Origin: Bacteroidota bacterium
Lineage (GTDB): Bacteria; Bacteroidota; Bacteroidia; Bacteroidales; Prolixibacteraceae
DNA: 64,000 bases
Assembly: GCA_024278975.1 (NCBI GenBank)
Contig: JAJRSD010000040.1
Span: 62,001-126,000, forward strand
Reading direction: 5' to 3'
A program made the translations under genes and the position numbers. Numbering within the stretch: the stretch's first letter is position 1; the number at the start of each line of letters is the position of its first letter. This document shows positions 8,102-17,275 of the stretch, in pieces. Under the pieces are notes generated by a model. The model ran no database searches, was not told the origin of the DNA, and saw only the letters and a list, made by a program, of their open reading frames with translations.

Positions 8102-11100
8102 CTATTTTTTTTGCATCGATTTAAACTCCTCAATATATTCGCTTGGTAACATTCCAAACTCCGATTTAAAACATTTTGTAAAATAGGAAGCACTGTTAAA
8201 ACCTACTTGATAAACAATTTCTGAAACTGTAAATTTCTCGGTTTTTAAAAGCTGAGCCGATTTTTTAAGACGGAGCGAACGGATAAAATGATTTATTGAT
8301 AAACCTGAAAGTGATTTCACTTTTCGGTATAACTGGTCCTGACTTATTTGCAAAACATCAACAAGACCTTGAACCGAAAATTCGGGTTCCATAATATGTT
8401 TATCAATAATTTCAATAATATTTTGCATAAATTTTTCGTCAACCGAAGTGGGACTTATTTTGCTTGCCGGCAAATCAATAATCGATAGTTTCTTTTTAAG
8501 AGTTTGCCTTTGTTCGATAGTTTTTTTAATTCTTGTTAGAAGAAGCTGGCTATTGAATGGCTTTTCTATATATGCCTCAGCACCACCCTCGAAACCTGCA
8601 ATACGCGACTCCAATGAATTTTTAGCAGTAAGTAAAATTATTGGAATATGAGAAGTGTTAAGATTTGATTTTAATTGTTTGCAAACTTCAATTCCATCAA
8701 TTCCGTCCATCATTATATCGCAAATAACCAATTCCGGGTTTTTTCTTTTTGCAATTTTCAACCCCTCTTCTCCCGAAGAAGCTTGTATCACATCATAATC
8801 ATCAAACAGTAACTCTTCAATATATTGTCGCATGTCAGAATTATCATCGACAACTAAAATTTGCTGTTTGTTTTTATTTTCAGACAGGTCAGAATTATTT
8901 TCTAAATGTTGAAAACTGAGGGCTGTATTTTGTTCAACGTTAGGATACAACTCATAATTACCTGAATTTTGTTTTACGGGGAAATGAATGATGAATTCTG
9001 TTCCTCTTTTTTCAACACTATTTACATGTATTTCTGCATCATGCATTTCAACATATTTTTTCACCAACGCTAATCCAATTCCAGTTCCCTGATTTTTGTT
9101 TAATCCTTTAAATTGAAAGAATCGTTTAAAAATTGAATGAATCTCCTTATTCGGTATGCCAATGCCTGTATCTTTAACTAATAGTGTAATCTTTTTTTCT
9201 CTCCGAATAACTTCAACAAACACGTTTCCGTACAGAGGTGTGAATTTTAGTGCATTCGATAAAAGATTATATAATATAGATTCTAATTTCTCGGGGTCAG
9301 CAATCAAAAAAACGTCATCTTCAGGTAATTCAATCTCAAAGTCAATATGTTTTTTGTCAGCCTGTTCTTTAAACTGATTGAAAATATTTTGGAATAAATT
9401 AGAAATATTAATTTGTTTCAGTTCCAATGTAATGTTTTGAGTATCAATTTTTCTAAAATCAAGGATTTGGGTAATTAATTTTAAAAGCAATTCAGAATTC
9501 TTATAAATTCGTAATAACTTATTTTTTTGATTTATATTTATAGTATCGTCATTTATTAAATCTTCGACAGGTCCTTTTATTAATGTCAACGGTGTGCGGA
9601 TATCATGCGAAATGTTGGTGAAAATTGCTAGTTTTTGTTCATAAAAGTCATGGTCTCTTTTGTGTTCTATCATTTCCATTTTTAATTTCTGTTTCACTCT
9701 AACTCTTTCTCTTATCTCTTTCAGAATAATAACGAGGATTATCACAATAATTATAAAATATCCGAAAATGGCAATGTTCGAAAACCACCAGGCTTTCTGT
9801 ATAATAAAAACTACTTTCCGCATTTCGGGATTCCAATTTTGATTTGAGCTTGCAACTTTTACAAGTAACTCGTATTTGCCAGATGATAAGTTTGTGAAAG
9901 TTGCCAAAGCAGATGTTCCCACTCTATTATTCCAGCCTTGCTCAATTCCGGTTAGCTTGTAACTAATAATACTTTTATTAGATATTCCGGGATTAATTGC
10001 TCTGATATCAACTGAAAAGGAGTTGCAGAAATATGGCAAAGAGATTTTATCATAATAATTTATATTTTTTTCGAGTACTACATGGTTTTTAATTTTTTCG
10101 AATGGTGCTACCTCTTTGTCGAATATACGTAACGATGATAAAAATATAGTTGGATATCCGGCTTTTGATTCGACAGTATCGAGATTAATTTTTAACAATC
10201 CATTGTCTGAACATGCTAAAAGCGAGTTGCTGGTTTTATCGTAAATAATATTATTTAGCGAAGTATTTCCAAATATTGTTGTTAGTTTATTTGTTTGAGT
10301 ATTCAGCCGAAATAGCCCGACGAATGTGGCAATCCATAATTTGCCGGAATTATCTTCCGTCATAAATTTGCAGTTTATTCCATTAAGTATTGAGATTTTT
10401 TTAGGTGTATCTTCCTTATCGTCAATCACTCCCAAACCATTTCCTGTCAGAATCCAAATAGTACCGTTTTTAGCTTGATATAAACTGTTTATATTAATCT
10501 TTTCGTCTGTATTACTAAAGTGCGAGAAATATCTGTTTTCTAATATTACACCGGGTTCTTTTATTTTAACTTTGTAAAGACCATATAAATGAGACCCTAT
10601 CCACATCGAACTATCTCCTCTTTCGGGCAAAACAAATCTAACATCGGGGTTTTGTTCTTTCCCCATCTCGAAATTTACTAACGATTGTTTTGTGAGTTTG
10701 CCTGTGCTATACGAATAGCTATACAGTCCGTTGTAAAATCCGCCTATCCAAAGCGTCCCTTTGTTATCGTTTGCAATAGAGTAGATACGTTCGTCTTTCA
10801 ATTCAGTAAATTGATTCTCTAAATTAAGGTCTCTTGTCAATGTTTTGTTATCAAGTACTCTAATACCATTTCCCCAAGTACCAATAAATAGTCTTTTTGA
10901 TATTGTGTCGTTGTATAAACTTTTAATCGATTGAATATTTTCATTTTTAATTACAGAATAAAAATTGGCATCATTAATACTGTACGAACAAAGTCCATTT
11001 CCGTGCGATCCAATCCAATATTGTCCTTGTTTACCTTTGTTTATACTCCAAAGGATATTGGAGTGTATATCGTTTTCATTTTTGCTATCGTAAATATAGT

Positions 11101-12133
11101 TGTATGGTTTATTTTTAAGGTTTAACATGTTTGCGCCGCCAAACCAGGTTCCTATCCACAGATTTTCATTAGTATCGATAAATAGGGAGATAATATAATT
11201 GGAGTTAATACTATTTTTCTTTACCGGATTATACTTAAAATGTTTTAGCCGTATCTCTTTCTTACCATATTCTAAATTATATAACCCATTATTCTGAGTG
11301 CCTATCCAATAACTATTATTCTCATGCTTTATTATTGAGCGAATTTGGCTCTCCTTCAAATTCTTTTTTATTAACTCGTTTGTACAATCGGCTTTATTAT
11401 CGAAGAAATAGAAAAGTCCTTTGTCGGTTCCAAGTAATAAAGAATCGCCTCTGTTCGAGTAACAGTATATGTGATTTATTTGAGCGATGGAAGAACTTTT
11501 TTCTATGAAATAGTTGTTTTCAAATCGTCTGATACTAAAAATAATATCGGTGTTGGTACCAATATAAATTTGTTCTTTGTATTCGAAGAAAGAGTGGATA
11601 CTTGAAGCACCATCGCAAGTTATTTCATCACATTTAATTATTTTTTCAGAAATATCAGGGCTAATCAAATCTTCAAGTTTAACAAGGTATATTTCTCCTG
11701 TAAAGCAACCTATCCAAATAAAACCATTTTTATCGGTATGAAAAACTGAAACCGATGGATTAATACTACTCCCTTTTAGTTCAAGGTTTACTTTTGATAT
11801 TTTTTCGGTTACTTTATCCAGAATAAAGATTCCCTTATCCATAGTACCAATAAGGATTTTGTTCTTGCCAATAAGCTGAATATCAAATATTTTATTACTT
11901 AGTTCCGAAAACCTGTCAGAGTTGTATGTTTTAAATTCTGTTCCATCAAAAGTTGAAAGCCCGTTATTTGTACAGAAATAAAGTATCCCATCTTTGTCTT
12001 GGTAAATATGGTCGACATTATTAAAAGCCAATCCATCTTTAGTAGTCAATTGTTGGAAAGCATACTGGTTTGCCACAACATTACCGTAAGACATAAAAAC
12101 TAACAACAGTCCTGAAAAAATTGCTCGTATCAT
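8102..12133 (-). CDS. Hybrid two-component system sensor/regulator (HTCS) of the PUL
   Basis: A 1343-residue one-protein signalling system. The N-terminal signal peptide is followed by a periplasmic double beta-propeller with many Reg_prop repeats (for example LWIGTWFGG, YWIGSHGNGL, LWIGGFYNGLYSY) and a Y_Y_Y domain (LTGIEQGWNNR). A membrane helix (WFSNIAIFGYFIIIVIILV) leads to a HisKA domain with phospho-accepting His in ISHDIRTPLTLI (about residue 842), an HATPase_c domain (NLLSNALKFTP, KDTGIGIPNKE), a receiver with phospho-Asp in VICDIMMDG (about 1139) and a C-terminal AraC-type HTH (from about 1245). It senses an oligosaccharide from the target glycan and activates the PUL. It is transcribed divergently from susC and shares the repeat-rich 198-bp region between them. 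Confidence 0.96.
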   Translation of the reverse strand: MIRAIFSGLLLVFMSYGNVVANQYAFQQLTTKDGLAFNNVDHIYQDKDGILYFCTNNGLSTFDGTEFKTYNSDRFSELSNKIFDIQLIGKNKILIGTMDKGIFILDKVTEKISKVNLELKGSSINPSVSVFHTDKNGFIWIGCFTGEIYLVKLEDLISPDISEKIIKCDEITCDGASSIHSFFEYKEQIYIGTNTDIIFSIRRFENNYFIEKSSSIAQINHIYCYSNRGDSLLLGTDKGLFYFFDNKADCTNELIKKNLKESQIRSIIKHENNSYWIGTQNNGLYNLEYGKKEIRLKHFKYNPVKKNSINSNYIISLFIDTNENLWIGTWFGGANMLNLKNKPYNYIYDSKNENDIHSNILWSINKGKQGQYWIGSHGNGLCSYSINDANFYSVIKNENIQSIKSLYNDTISKRLFIGTWGNGIRVLDNKTLTRDLNLENQFTELKDERIYSIANDNKGTLWIGGFYNGLYSYSYSTGKLTKQSLVNFEMGKEQNPDVRFVLPERGDSSMWIGSHLYGLYKVKIKEPGVILENRYFSHFSNTDEKININSLYQAKNGTIWILTGNGLGVIDDKEDTPKKISILNGINCKFMTEDNSGKLWIATFVGLFRLNTQTNKLTTIFGNTSLNNIIYDKTSNSLLACSDNGLLKINLDTVESKAGYPTIFLSSLRIFDKEVAPFEKIKNHVVLEKNINYYDKISLPYFCNSFSVDIRAINPGISNKSIISYKLTGIEQGWNNRVGTSALATFTNLSSGKYELLVKVASSNQNWNPEMRKVVFIIQKAWWFSNIAIFGYFIIIVIILVIILKEIRERVRVKQKLKMEMIEHKRDHDFYEQKLAIFTNISHDIRTPLTLIKGPVEDLINDDTININQKNKLLRIYKNSELLLKLITQILDFRKIDTQNITLELKQINISNLFQNIFNQFKEQADKKHIDFEIELPEDDVFLIADPEKLESILYNLLSNALKFTPLYGNVFVEVIRREKKITLLVKDTGIGIPNKEIHSIFKRFFQFKGLNKNQGTGIGLALVKKYVEMHDAEIHVNSVEKRGTEFIIHFPVKQNSGNYELYPNVEQNTALSFQHLENNSDLSENKNKQQILVVDDNSDMRQYIEELLFDDYDVIQASSGEEGLKIAKRKNPELVICDIMMDGIDGIEVCKQLKSNLNTSHIPIILLTAKNSLESRIAGFEGGAEAYIEKPFNSQLLLTRIKKTIEQRQTLKKKLSIIDLPASKISPTSVDEKFMQNIIEIIDKHIMEPEFSVQGLVDVLQISQDQLYRKVKSLSGLSINHFIRSLRLKKSAQLLKTEKFTVSEIVYQVGFNSASYFTKCFKSEFGMLPSEYIEEFKSMQKK

Positions 12134-12138
12134 TTTAG

Positions 12139-12190
12139 CATCTCTTTTTATACTAAATTAACATCTCTTTTCATAAAAAACCTACATCTC
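12139..12190. promoter_or_regulatory. Three CATCTC direct repeats at 23-bp period in the HTCS 5' region
   Basis: CATCTC occurs at 12139-12144, 12162-12167 and 12185-12190, exactly 23 bp apart; the first two extend to CATCTCTTTT. They begin 6 bp from the HTCS start codon and run into the CCGAA array. The regular spacing of about two helical turns suggests a repeated protein-binding site. Autoregulation by the HTCS is inference. Confidence 0.5.
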
Positions 12191-12263
12191 CGAAAAAGTA
12201 CTATAAAAATCCCGAATTTGTTTCATTGTCCCGAAAAAGTATTACACAACACCCGAATTAGTT
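12190..12263. promoter_or_regulatory. Four-site CCGAA direct-repeat array, candidate HTCS operator
   Basis: The core CCGAA occurs at 12190, 12212, 12231 and 12253. Sites 1 and 3 share CCGAAAAAGTA; sites 2 and 4 share CCCGAATT followed by T or A and then GTT. The pairs repeat with an exact 41-bp period. Alternating half-sites two helical turns apart are what an AraC-type HTH dimer would bind. The array ends 68 bp before the susC start codon, next to the -7 element. Confidence 0.6.
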
Positions 12264-12287
12264 GTTTTATTTAAATCTTTAATGAAA

Positions 12288-12295
12288 TAATTTTG
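12288..12295 (+). promoter_or_regulatory. Bacteroidota -7 promoter element for susC
   Basis: TAATTTTG matches the TAnnTTTG consensus exactly and lies 36 bp before the susC ATG. No strong -33 box is placed at the ideal distance, which suits an activator-dependent promoter fed by the upstream repeats. Confidence 0.55.
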
Positions 12296-12331
12296 AGGTG
12301 TTAATTTTTATTAAAAATAAATTTATAGCTT

Positions 12332-15300
12332 ATGAAAAATCTACTGTTTTTTATTTCATTTTTATTATTGACCGTTTCGGCAATGGCACAACCCATTACA
12401 ATTAAGGGTACTGTTTCCGACAAAAGCGGGTCACCCATACCGGGTGTGAATGTTGTTATTAAGGGAACAACAACGGGCACAATAACAGATATTGATGGTA
12501 AATACTCCATCGATGTAAGTTCCAACAACGATGCTTTAGTGATATCGTTTATTGGTATGAAAACTCATGAAATTTCTGTTGGCGGACAAACAGAAATTAG
12601 TGTTACGATGGAGAGCGATGTAATTGGTCTCGAAGAGGTAATTGCTATTGGTTATGGCACAACTTCTAAAAAAGATCTTACCGGTTCGGTAGCTAGTGTT
12701 CGGGTTGATAATACTCCTTTAGTGAACCTTCCAAATCTGGGAGCTTTGCAAATTTTACAGGGAACAACTGCCGGAGTAAACATTGGTGCCGTTACAAGTG
12801 CAGGTGGAACACCTGGGCTATTAATTCGTGGGCAAAATTCAATTACAGGAAGCAACTCACCTTTAATTGTACTTGATGGTATGATATTTACCGGAGGTTG
12901 GAACGAAATTAATACCAACGACATCTCTTCGATTGATGTTTTGAAAGATGCCAGTGCCGCAGCTATTTATGGTTCTCGTTCGGCAAATGGCGTTATTATT
13001 GTTACAACTAAACGTGGAAAAGCTGGAAAACCGACAGTTAATATTAATTCTTATTGGGGGGTTCAAGACTGGACCCGTGTTCCTGAAATGAGAGAAGGAG
13101 AAGATTTTCTTGACTGGAGACGCGATAACCTGAAACTCACCGGAGTTGAAGACCTAAGCATTGAAAATATATTAGGACCACGAGAGTTAGAAGCATACAA
13201 TGCTGGTCACCAAATGAATTGGATGGAAGAGGTAACTCAATTTGCACCAATCCAGAATTATCAGGCAAGTATTTCTGGTAAAACTGACAGAACTAACTAT
13301 TATGTCTCTGGTAATTATGTTGACCAAAAAGGTATTCTTGATGATGACAATTTTACTAAAGCAAGTATCAATGCAAAGCTTGAAAACACCATTACCGACT
13401 GGTTGTCGTACGGAATAGATATGAATTATACTGAGAATGATTATTCAGGTACTTCGCCCAGTATGTATATGGCAACCTGGTACACCCCATACAGTTATAA
13501 ATGGGTTGAAGGTTACGAGGATGAAGTGCTGCAAAGATACCCGACTACAAGTTTTCTTTATAATCCATATACCGGATTTTATACCGATGATTTGAATAAG
13601 AGCTGGAGTTTTAGCGGAAAAGGATTCGTAAATGTGAAAATACCTTTTATTGAAGGACTGAACTACAAATTTAATTACTCTAAGCGAAAAGGAGTAGGAC
13701 AAAGAGGATCGTTCACGCATGAAATGCGTTATGCAAATACATGGAAACCGGAGGATATTGAGAATCCTACAAAGTTTTTAAATAGTACAAATGGTTATAA
13801 ACAAACAAGTACTTCTGAACGTTGGGTAATGGATAATTTATTAACCTATAAAAGATCATTCGACAAACATAGTGTTGATGTACTTGTAGGTTATACTCGC
13901 GACCAATATATCGGAGAGACTGTTAGATTCGCTGGCAGTGATTTTTCAGCTTTGGGAACTTCGGTGCTGGGTTATAATGGATTGAACCTAGCCGACCCGG
14001 CAAAAAAGAGTGGAAGTACTTCTGTATATGAATATAGTAATATTGGTTATATTGGAAGAGCAAATTACAGCTACAATGGAAAATACCATGCTACAGTAAG
14101 CTTCAGGAGAGACGGATATTCTGCTTTTGCCGAAGGAAATAAATTTGGTAATTTTCCTGGAGCATCGGTAGCCTGGACAATTAGTGAAGAAAGTTTCATA
14201 AAAGACAATATTTCTTCGCTCGATTATTTAAAACTACGTGCATCGTATGGTAAAAACGGAAACCAGGGAATTAGTCCTTACGCAACAACAGCAGGAGTAG
14301 CATTTGGAACTACTATTTTCGGAGAAACTTCTTTCAACTATTCATATCCTTCATCTCTTTCAAATAAAGAGCTTTCTTGGGAAACAACAGCAGCTATGAA
14401 CTTTGGGCTTAACTTTTCAATATTTGGTGGCCGCCTTAGCGGTGATATTGACATATATAAAAGTTCAACAACCGACCAGTTGCTTACAAGAAATTTACCT
14501 ATAATGACCGGATATGGAAGTGTTCCTACCAATATCGGGCAAGTTGATAATAAAGGATTCGAATTGTCGCTAAACAGTATAAATATACAGTCATCCGACG
14601 GATTTAAATGGCAAACAGGTGTGCGATTTTGGCTGAATCGTAATAAACTGGTTTCATTGTACGGATTAGATGCTAACGAAGACGGAGTGGAGGACAATGA
14701 TATTGGCAGTAATTGGTTTATTGGCGAATCTTTAGGGGTTGTCTATAATTATACCACCGATGGTATTGTTCAGGTCGGAGACACAGAATACCTTGAAACA
14801 TACGGAGGAAAACCCGGCGATGTGAAATTTGTTGATATCAATGGTAAAGATGAGGATGGCAACCTAACCGGAAAACCCGATGGTAAGATAAATGCCGACG
14901 ACCGTTCCATTATTGGAAACAGTAATCCAAATTTCAGGATGAATATTTCGAATACCATAAACTATAAAAGCTTTGAGCTTTATTTCGATTTTAACATAGT
15001 TGCAGGAGGTGGTAAGGAGAATTATTACATGGCTGGTAATCAGAGAGCATATTTGGGATTAGTTCCAATTACAGGAAATTGGTTAAACCAAGACTACTGG
15101 ACTGAAGAAAAACCAAGCAATACCATTCCTCGTCCTGATTATCAAAATTCACACGGATATGGATTCTATCAATCAAGAGCTTTTGCACGTTTGGCAAATC
15201 TGACGTTGAGTTACACCTTTAATAATAAAGTAAAAGAGACTCTTAAAGTTGGAGATTTAAGAGTTTTTGTAAGCGGTAAAAACCTATTGACATTTACAAA

Positions 15301-15394
15301 CTGGGTAGGTCTCGATCCTGAAAATGCAGGTCAAATAGGATCATCAAGCCCGGTAATACGTACATTCACAACAGGAATAAATCTTAGTTTTTAA
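12332..15394 (+). CDS. susC: SusC/RagA-family TonB-linked outer membrane receptor
   Basis: A 1020-residue TonB-dependent porin that imports oligosaccharides through the outer membrane. An SPI signal peptide (to about AMAQ, residue 20) is followed by a carboxypeptidase-D-like regulatory domain (IKGTVSDKSGSPIPGVNVVIKG), a Ton-box-like segment (EEVIAIGYGTTSKKDLTGSV) and the plug domain with PLIVLDGM, DVLKDASAAAIYGSRSANGV. The rest is a 22-strand-type barrel ending in the aromatic residue Phe (TTGINLSF). It has the usual length for the family. It opens the right PUL wing, 18 bp before susD, downstream of the HTCS operator array. The symbol denotes family membership; substrate specificity is unknown. 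Confidence 0.97.
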   Translation: MKNLLFFISFLLLTVSAMAQPITIKGTVSDKSGSPIPGVNVVIKGTTTGTITDIDGKYSIDVSSNNDALVISFIGMKTHEISVGGQTEISVTMESDVIGLEEVIAIGYGTTSKKDLTGSVASVRVDNTPLVNLPNLGALQILQGTTAGVNIGAVTSAGGTPGLLIRGQNSITGSNSPLIVLDGMIFTGGWNEINTNDISSIDVLKDASAAAIYGSRSANGVIIVTTKRGKAGKPTVNINSYWGVQDWTRVPEMREGEDFLDWRRDNLKLTGVEDLSIENILGPRELEAYNAGHQMNWMEEVTQFAPIQNYQASISGKTDRTNYYVSGNYVDQKGILDDDNFTKASINAKLENTITDWLSYGIDMNYTENDYSGTSPSMYMATWYTPYSYKWVEGYEDEVLQRYPTTSFLYNPYTGFYTDDLNKSWSFSGKGFVNVKIPFIEGLNYKFNYSKRKGVGQRGSFTHEMRYANTWKPEDIENPTKFLNSTNGYKQTSTSERWVMDNLLTYKRSFDKHSVDVLVGYTRDQYIGETVRFAGSDFSALGTSVLGYNGLNLADPAKKSGSTSVYEYSNIGYIGRANYSYNGKYHATVSFRRDGYSAFAEGNKFGNFPGASVAWTISEESFIKDNISSLDYLKLRASYGKNGNQGISPYATTAGVAFGTTIFGETSFNYSYPSSLSNKELSWETTAAMNFGLNFSIFGGRLSGDIDIYKSSTTDQLLTRNLPIMTGYGSVPTNIGQVDNKGFELSLNSINIQSSDGFKWQTGVRFWLNRNKLVSLYGLDANEDGVEDNDIGSNWFIGESLGVVYNYTTDGIVQVGDTEYLETYGGKPGDVKFVDINGKDEDGNLTGKPDGKINADDRSIIGNSNPNFRMNISNTINYKSFELYFDFNIVAGGGKENYYMAGNQRAYLGLVPITGNWLNQDYWTEEKPSNTIPRPDYQNSHGYGFYQSRAFARLANLTLSYTFNNKVKETLKVGDLRVFVSGKNLLTFTNWVGLDPENAGQIGSSSPVIRTFTTGINLSF

Positions 15395-15412
15395 GGAAAA
15401 AATACATAGAAT

Positions 15413-17050
15413 ATGAAATTATATAAAAATATATTAATTGTAATAGCAGCTGGTTTCTTCCTACTGACCGGCTGTGAGTCGGATACAGACTTTTTATTCG
15501 AAGAAAGGAAGGATGCACTAACAACAGACAACGCATTCTTAAGTAAGTCTCAGTTCGAATCGTTGTTGGGTTCAAATTACAGAACCTTACAATCGATGTA
15601 TAACTCGGGAGATGGAGCTGCTAATATCTGGCAAAATGGTTATGGTATGGATGCAATGCACTATGCCTTAGCAGAGGATGTGGCATACAACGACTGGACT
15701 AAAGTCAACGAATTTGAAGGCTTTAACAGAAAATGGTATAACAATAACTTTCAAATGATTAAATATGCCAATACAGTTATCGATGCAGCTCAAAAAGAAG
15801 GCGTTAAATGGAACAGTGAAACCGAAAAAAATGAAATTATTGCAGAAGGCCGGTTTTTCAGAGCTTGGTCGTATCGTAATTTAGTTAACATTTATGGTGG
15901 AATGCCTATTATTGATAAACCTGTAACAGAACCTAAAGTTGATTTTGAAAGAAATACCAGAGAAGAGTGTTATTTATTTATTAAAGAAGATCTGGAATTT
16001 GCAAAATCTAATTTGCCAATAACTACTGCTACTCCCGGTAAAATTGTTAGAGCGGCAGCCGACCATTTATTGGCTGAAATTAATATCTGCTTAAAAGATT
16101 GGGATGGCGCAATTGCAGCAGCAACAAGAGTTATTGATGGTACCGATGGTGATTATAAATTAATGACGGAACGTTTTGGACTTCGTGCCGATGAGCCAAA
16201 CAAAACGGTTTACTGGGATTTATTTCGTATGGGAAATCATAATTATCAAACCGGAAACAAAGAAGCAATTTGGGTTGCCCAATTTGAATACAATTTGCCA
16301 GGTGGAACTGTTATGTATGGACGTCCAACCATAGAACGTGCAATGTGGAATCGGTTTTGGCTATTTAAAAAAGCAGGTTATAGTGGTACTGCAACCGATT
16401 CAACCGGACGTGGAGTTGCTTTTTTAAGAGGTACCAATCTGGTTAATTATGGCATTTGGAAAAATACGGATGGTGATATTCGAAATATAGAATCAAGTGT
16501 TAAACGTAAATATTACTTTGCAGATGATGTAACAGTTGATGGAAACTCTTATTCTAAGGGTGAACTGATCCCTAAATCATTCCTTACAGTAAAAGAAGAC
16601 TCCATGTGGTACGTATATCCAAATTTTCAAAAATTTGGAACTGACAAGCATAAAGATGGCAGACCAGACAATGGATTTGTTCCCGATTTTTATGTAATGC
16701 GTTTAGCCGGAACTTATCTGTTAAGAGCCGAAGCATATCTTGGAAAAGGTGATAAAGGCAAAGCAGCTGATGACATAAATGTAATTAAAACCCGAGCTTT
16801 GGCACCTTTAATTTCTGCCTCTGACGTGACTATTGATTATATCCTCGACGAACGCTTACGCGAACTTTATGGCGAAGAATTCAGAACTTTAACGCTCGGC
16901 AGGTTGGGATTAATATATGATCGTACCAAACGTTTTGGATATTCACTTTCTCAAAGTACAATTCAAGAACACAATAACTTGTTCCCAATTCCTCAGTCGG
17001 CTATCGACCGGAATGTGGGTTCGGAATACGCGCAAAACCCAGGATATTAG
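15413..17050 (+). CDS. susD: SusD/RagB-family surface glycan-binding lipoprotein
   Basis: A 545-residue lipoprotein (LLTGC, Cys21) forming the lid over the SusC barrel. It shows family traits: an N-terminal stretch with many aromatic residues (NIWQNGYGMDAMHYA), TPR-like helices (EGRFFRAWSYRNLVNIYGGMPII), a large variable binding region and the conserved end (LRAEAYLGKGD, ILDERLRELYGEEFR, NLFPIPQSAIDRN). It starts 18 bp after susC and would be co-transcribed with it. It is followed by a stable hairpin, which may set relative expression of downstream genes. Confidence 0.97.
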   Translation: MKLYKNILIVIAAGFFLLTGCESDTDFLFEERKDALTTDNAFLSKSQFESLLGSNYRTLQSMYNSGDGAANIWQNGYGMDAMHYALAEDVAYNDWTKVNEFEGFNRKWYNNNFQMIKYANTVIDAAQKEGVKWNSETEKNEIIAEGRFFRAWSYRNLVNIYGGMPIIDKPVTEPKVDFERNTREECYLFIKEDLEFAKSNLPITTATPGKIVRAAADHLLAEINICLKDWDGAIAAATRVIDGTDGDYKLMTERFGLRADEPNKTVYWDLFRMGNHNYQTGNKEAIWVAQFEYNLPGGTVMYGRPTIERAMWNRFWLFKKAGYSGTATDSTGRGVAFLRGTNLVNYGIWKNTDGDIRNIESSVKRKYYFADDVTVDGNSYSKGELIPKSFLTVKEDSMWYVYPNFQKFGTDKHKDGRPDNGFVPDFYVMRLAGTYLLRAEAYLGKGDKGKAADDINVIKTRALAPLISASDVTIDYILDERLRELYGEEFRTLTLGRLGLIYDRTKRFGYSLSQSTIQEHNNLFPIPQSAIDRNVGSEYAQNPGY

Positions 17051-17087
17051 TTTTTTGCATAAGCTAATAGTTTATAGATAGAGTTAA

Positions 17088-17127
17088 ATCAGAAGGTGTT
17101 TCATATTGCATGATAATACCTTCTGAT
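17088..17127 (+). terminator. 10-bp-stem hairpin after susD, possible attenuator
   Basis: ATCAGAAGGT (17088-17097) pairs perfectly with ACCTTCTGAT (17118-17127) across a 20-nt loop. There is no long U tract, so it may be an RNA-stability or attenuation element separating susCD from the enzyme genes rather than a full terminator. Confidence 0.4.
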
Positions 17128-17275
17128 ACTTCTCCGTTTAAACCTTTTAAATGCTTATCCGTTAGTCATATTCTTTTATTTTAATGATTTATAATTTTGT
17201 CAAACATTCATTATTTTGAATGTTAATTTTGATATATATATTATTAAACATATTTGGATAAAAAGTATTAGATAT

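Noticed and set aside
8102-12133. Many short plus-strand frames inside the HTCS region
   Set aside because: They are antisense shadows of a single long, well-supported coding region.
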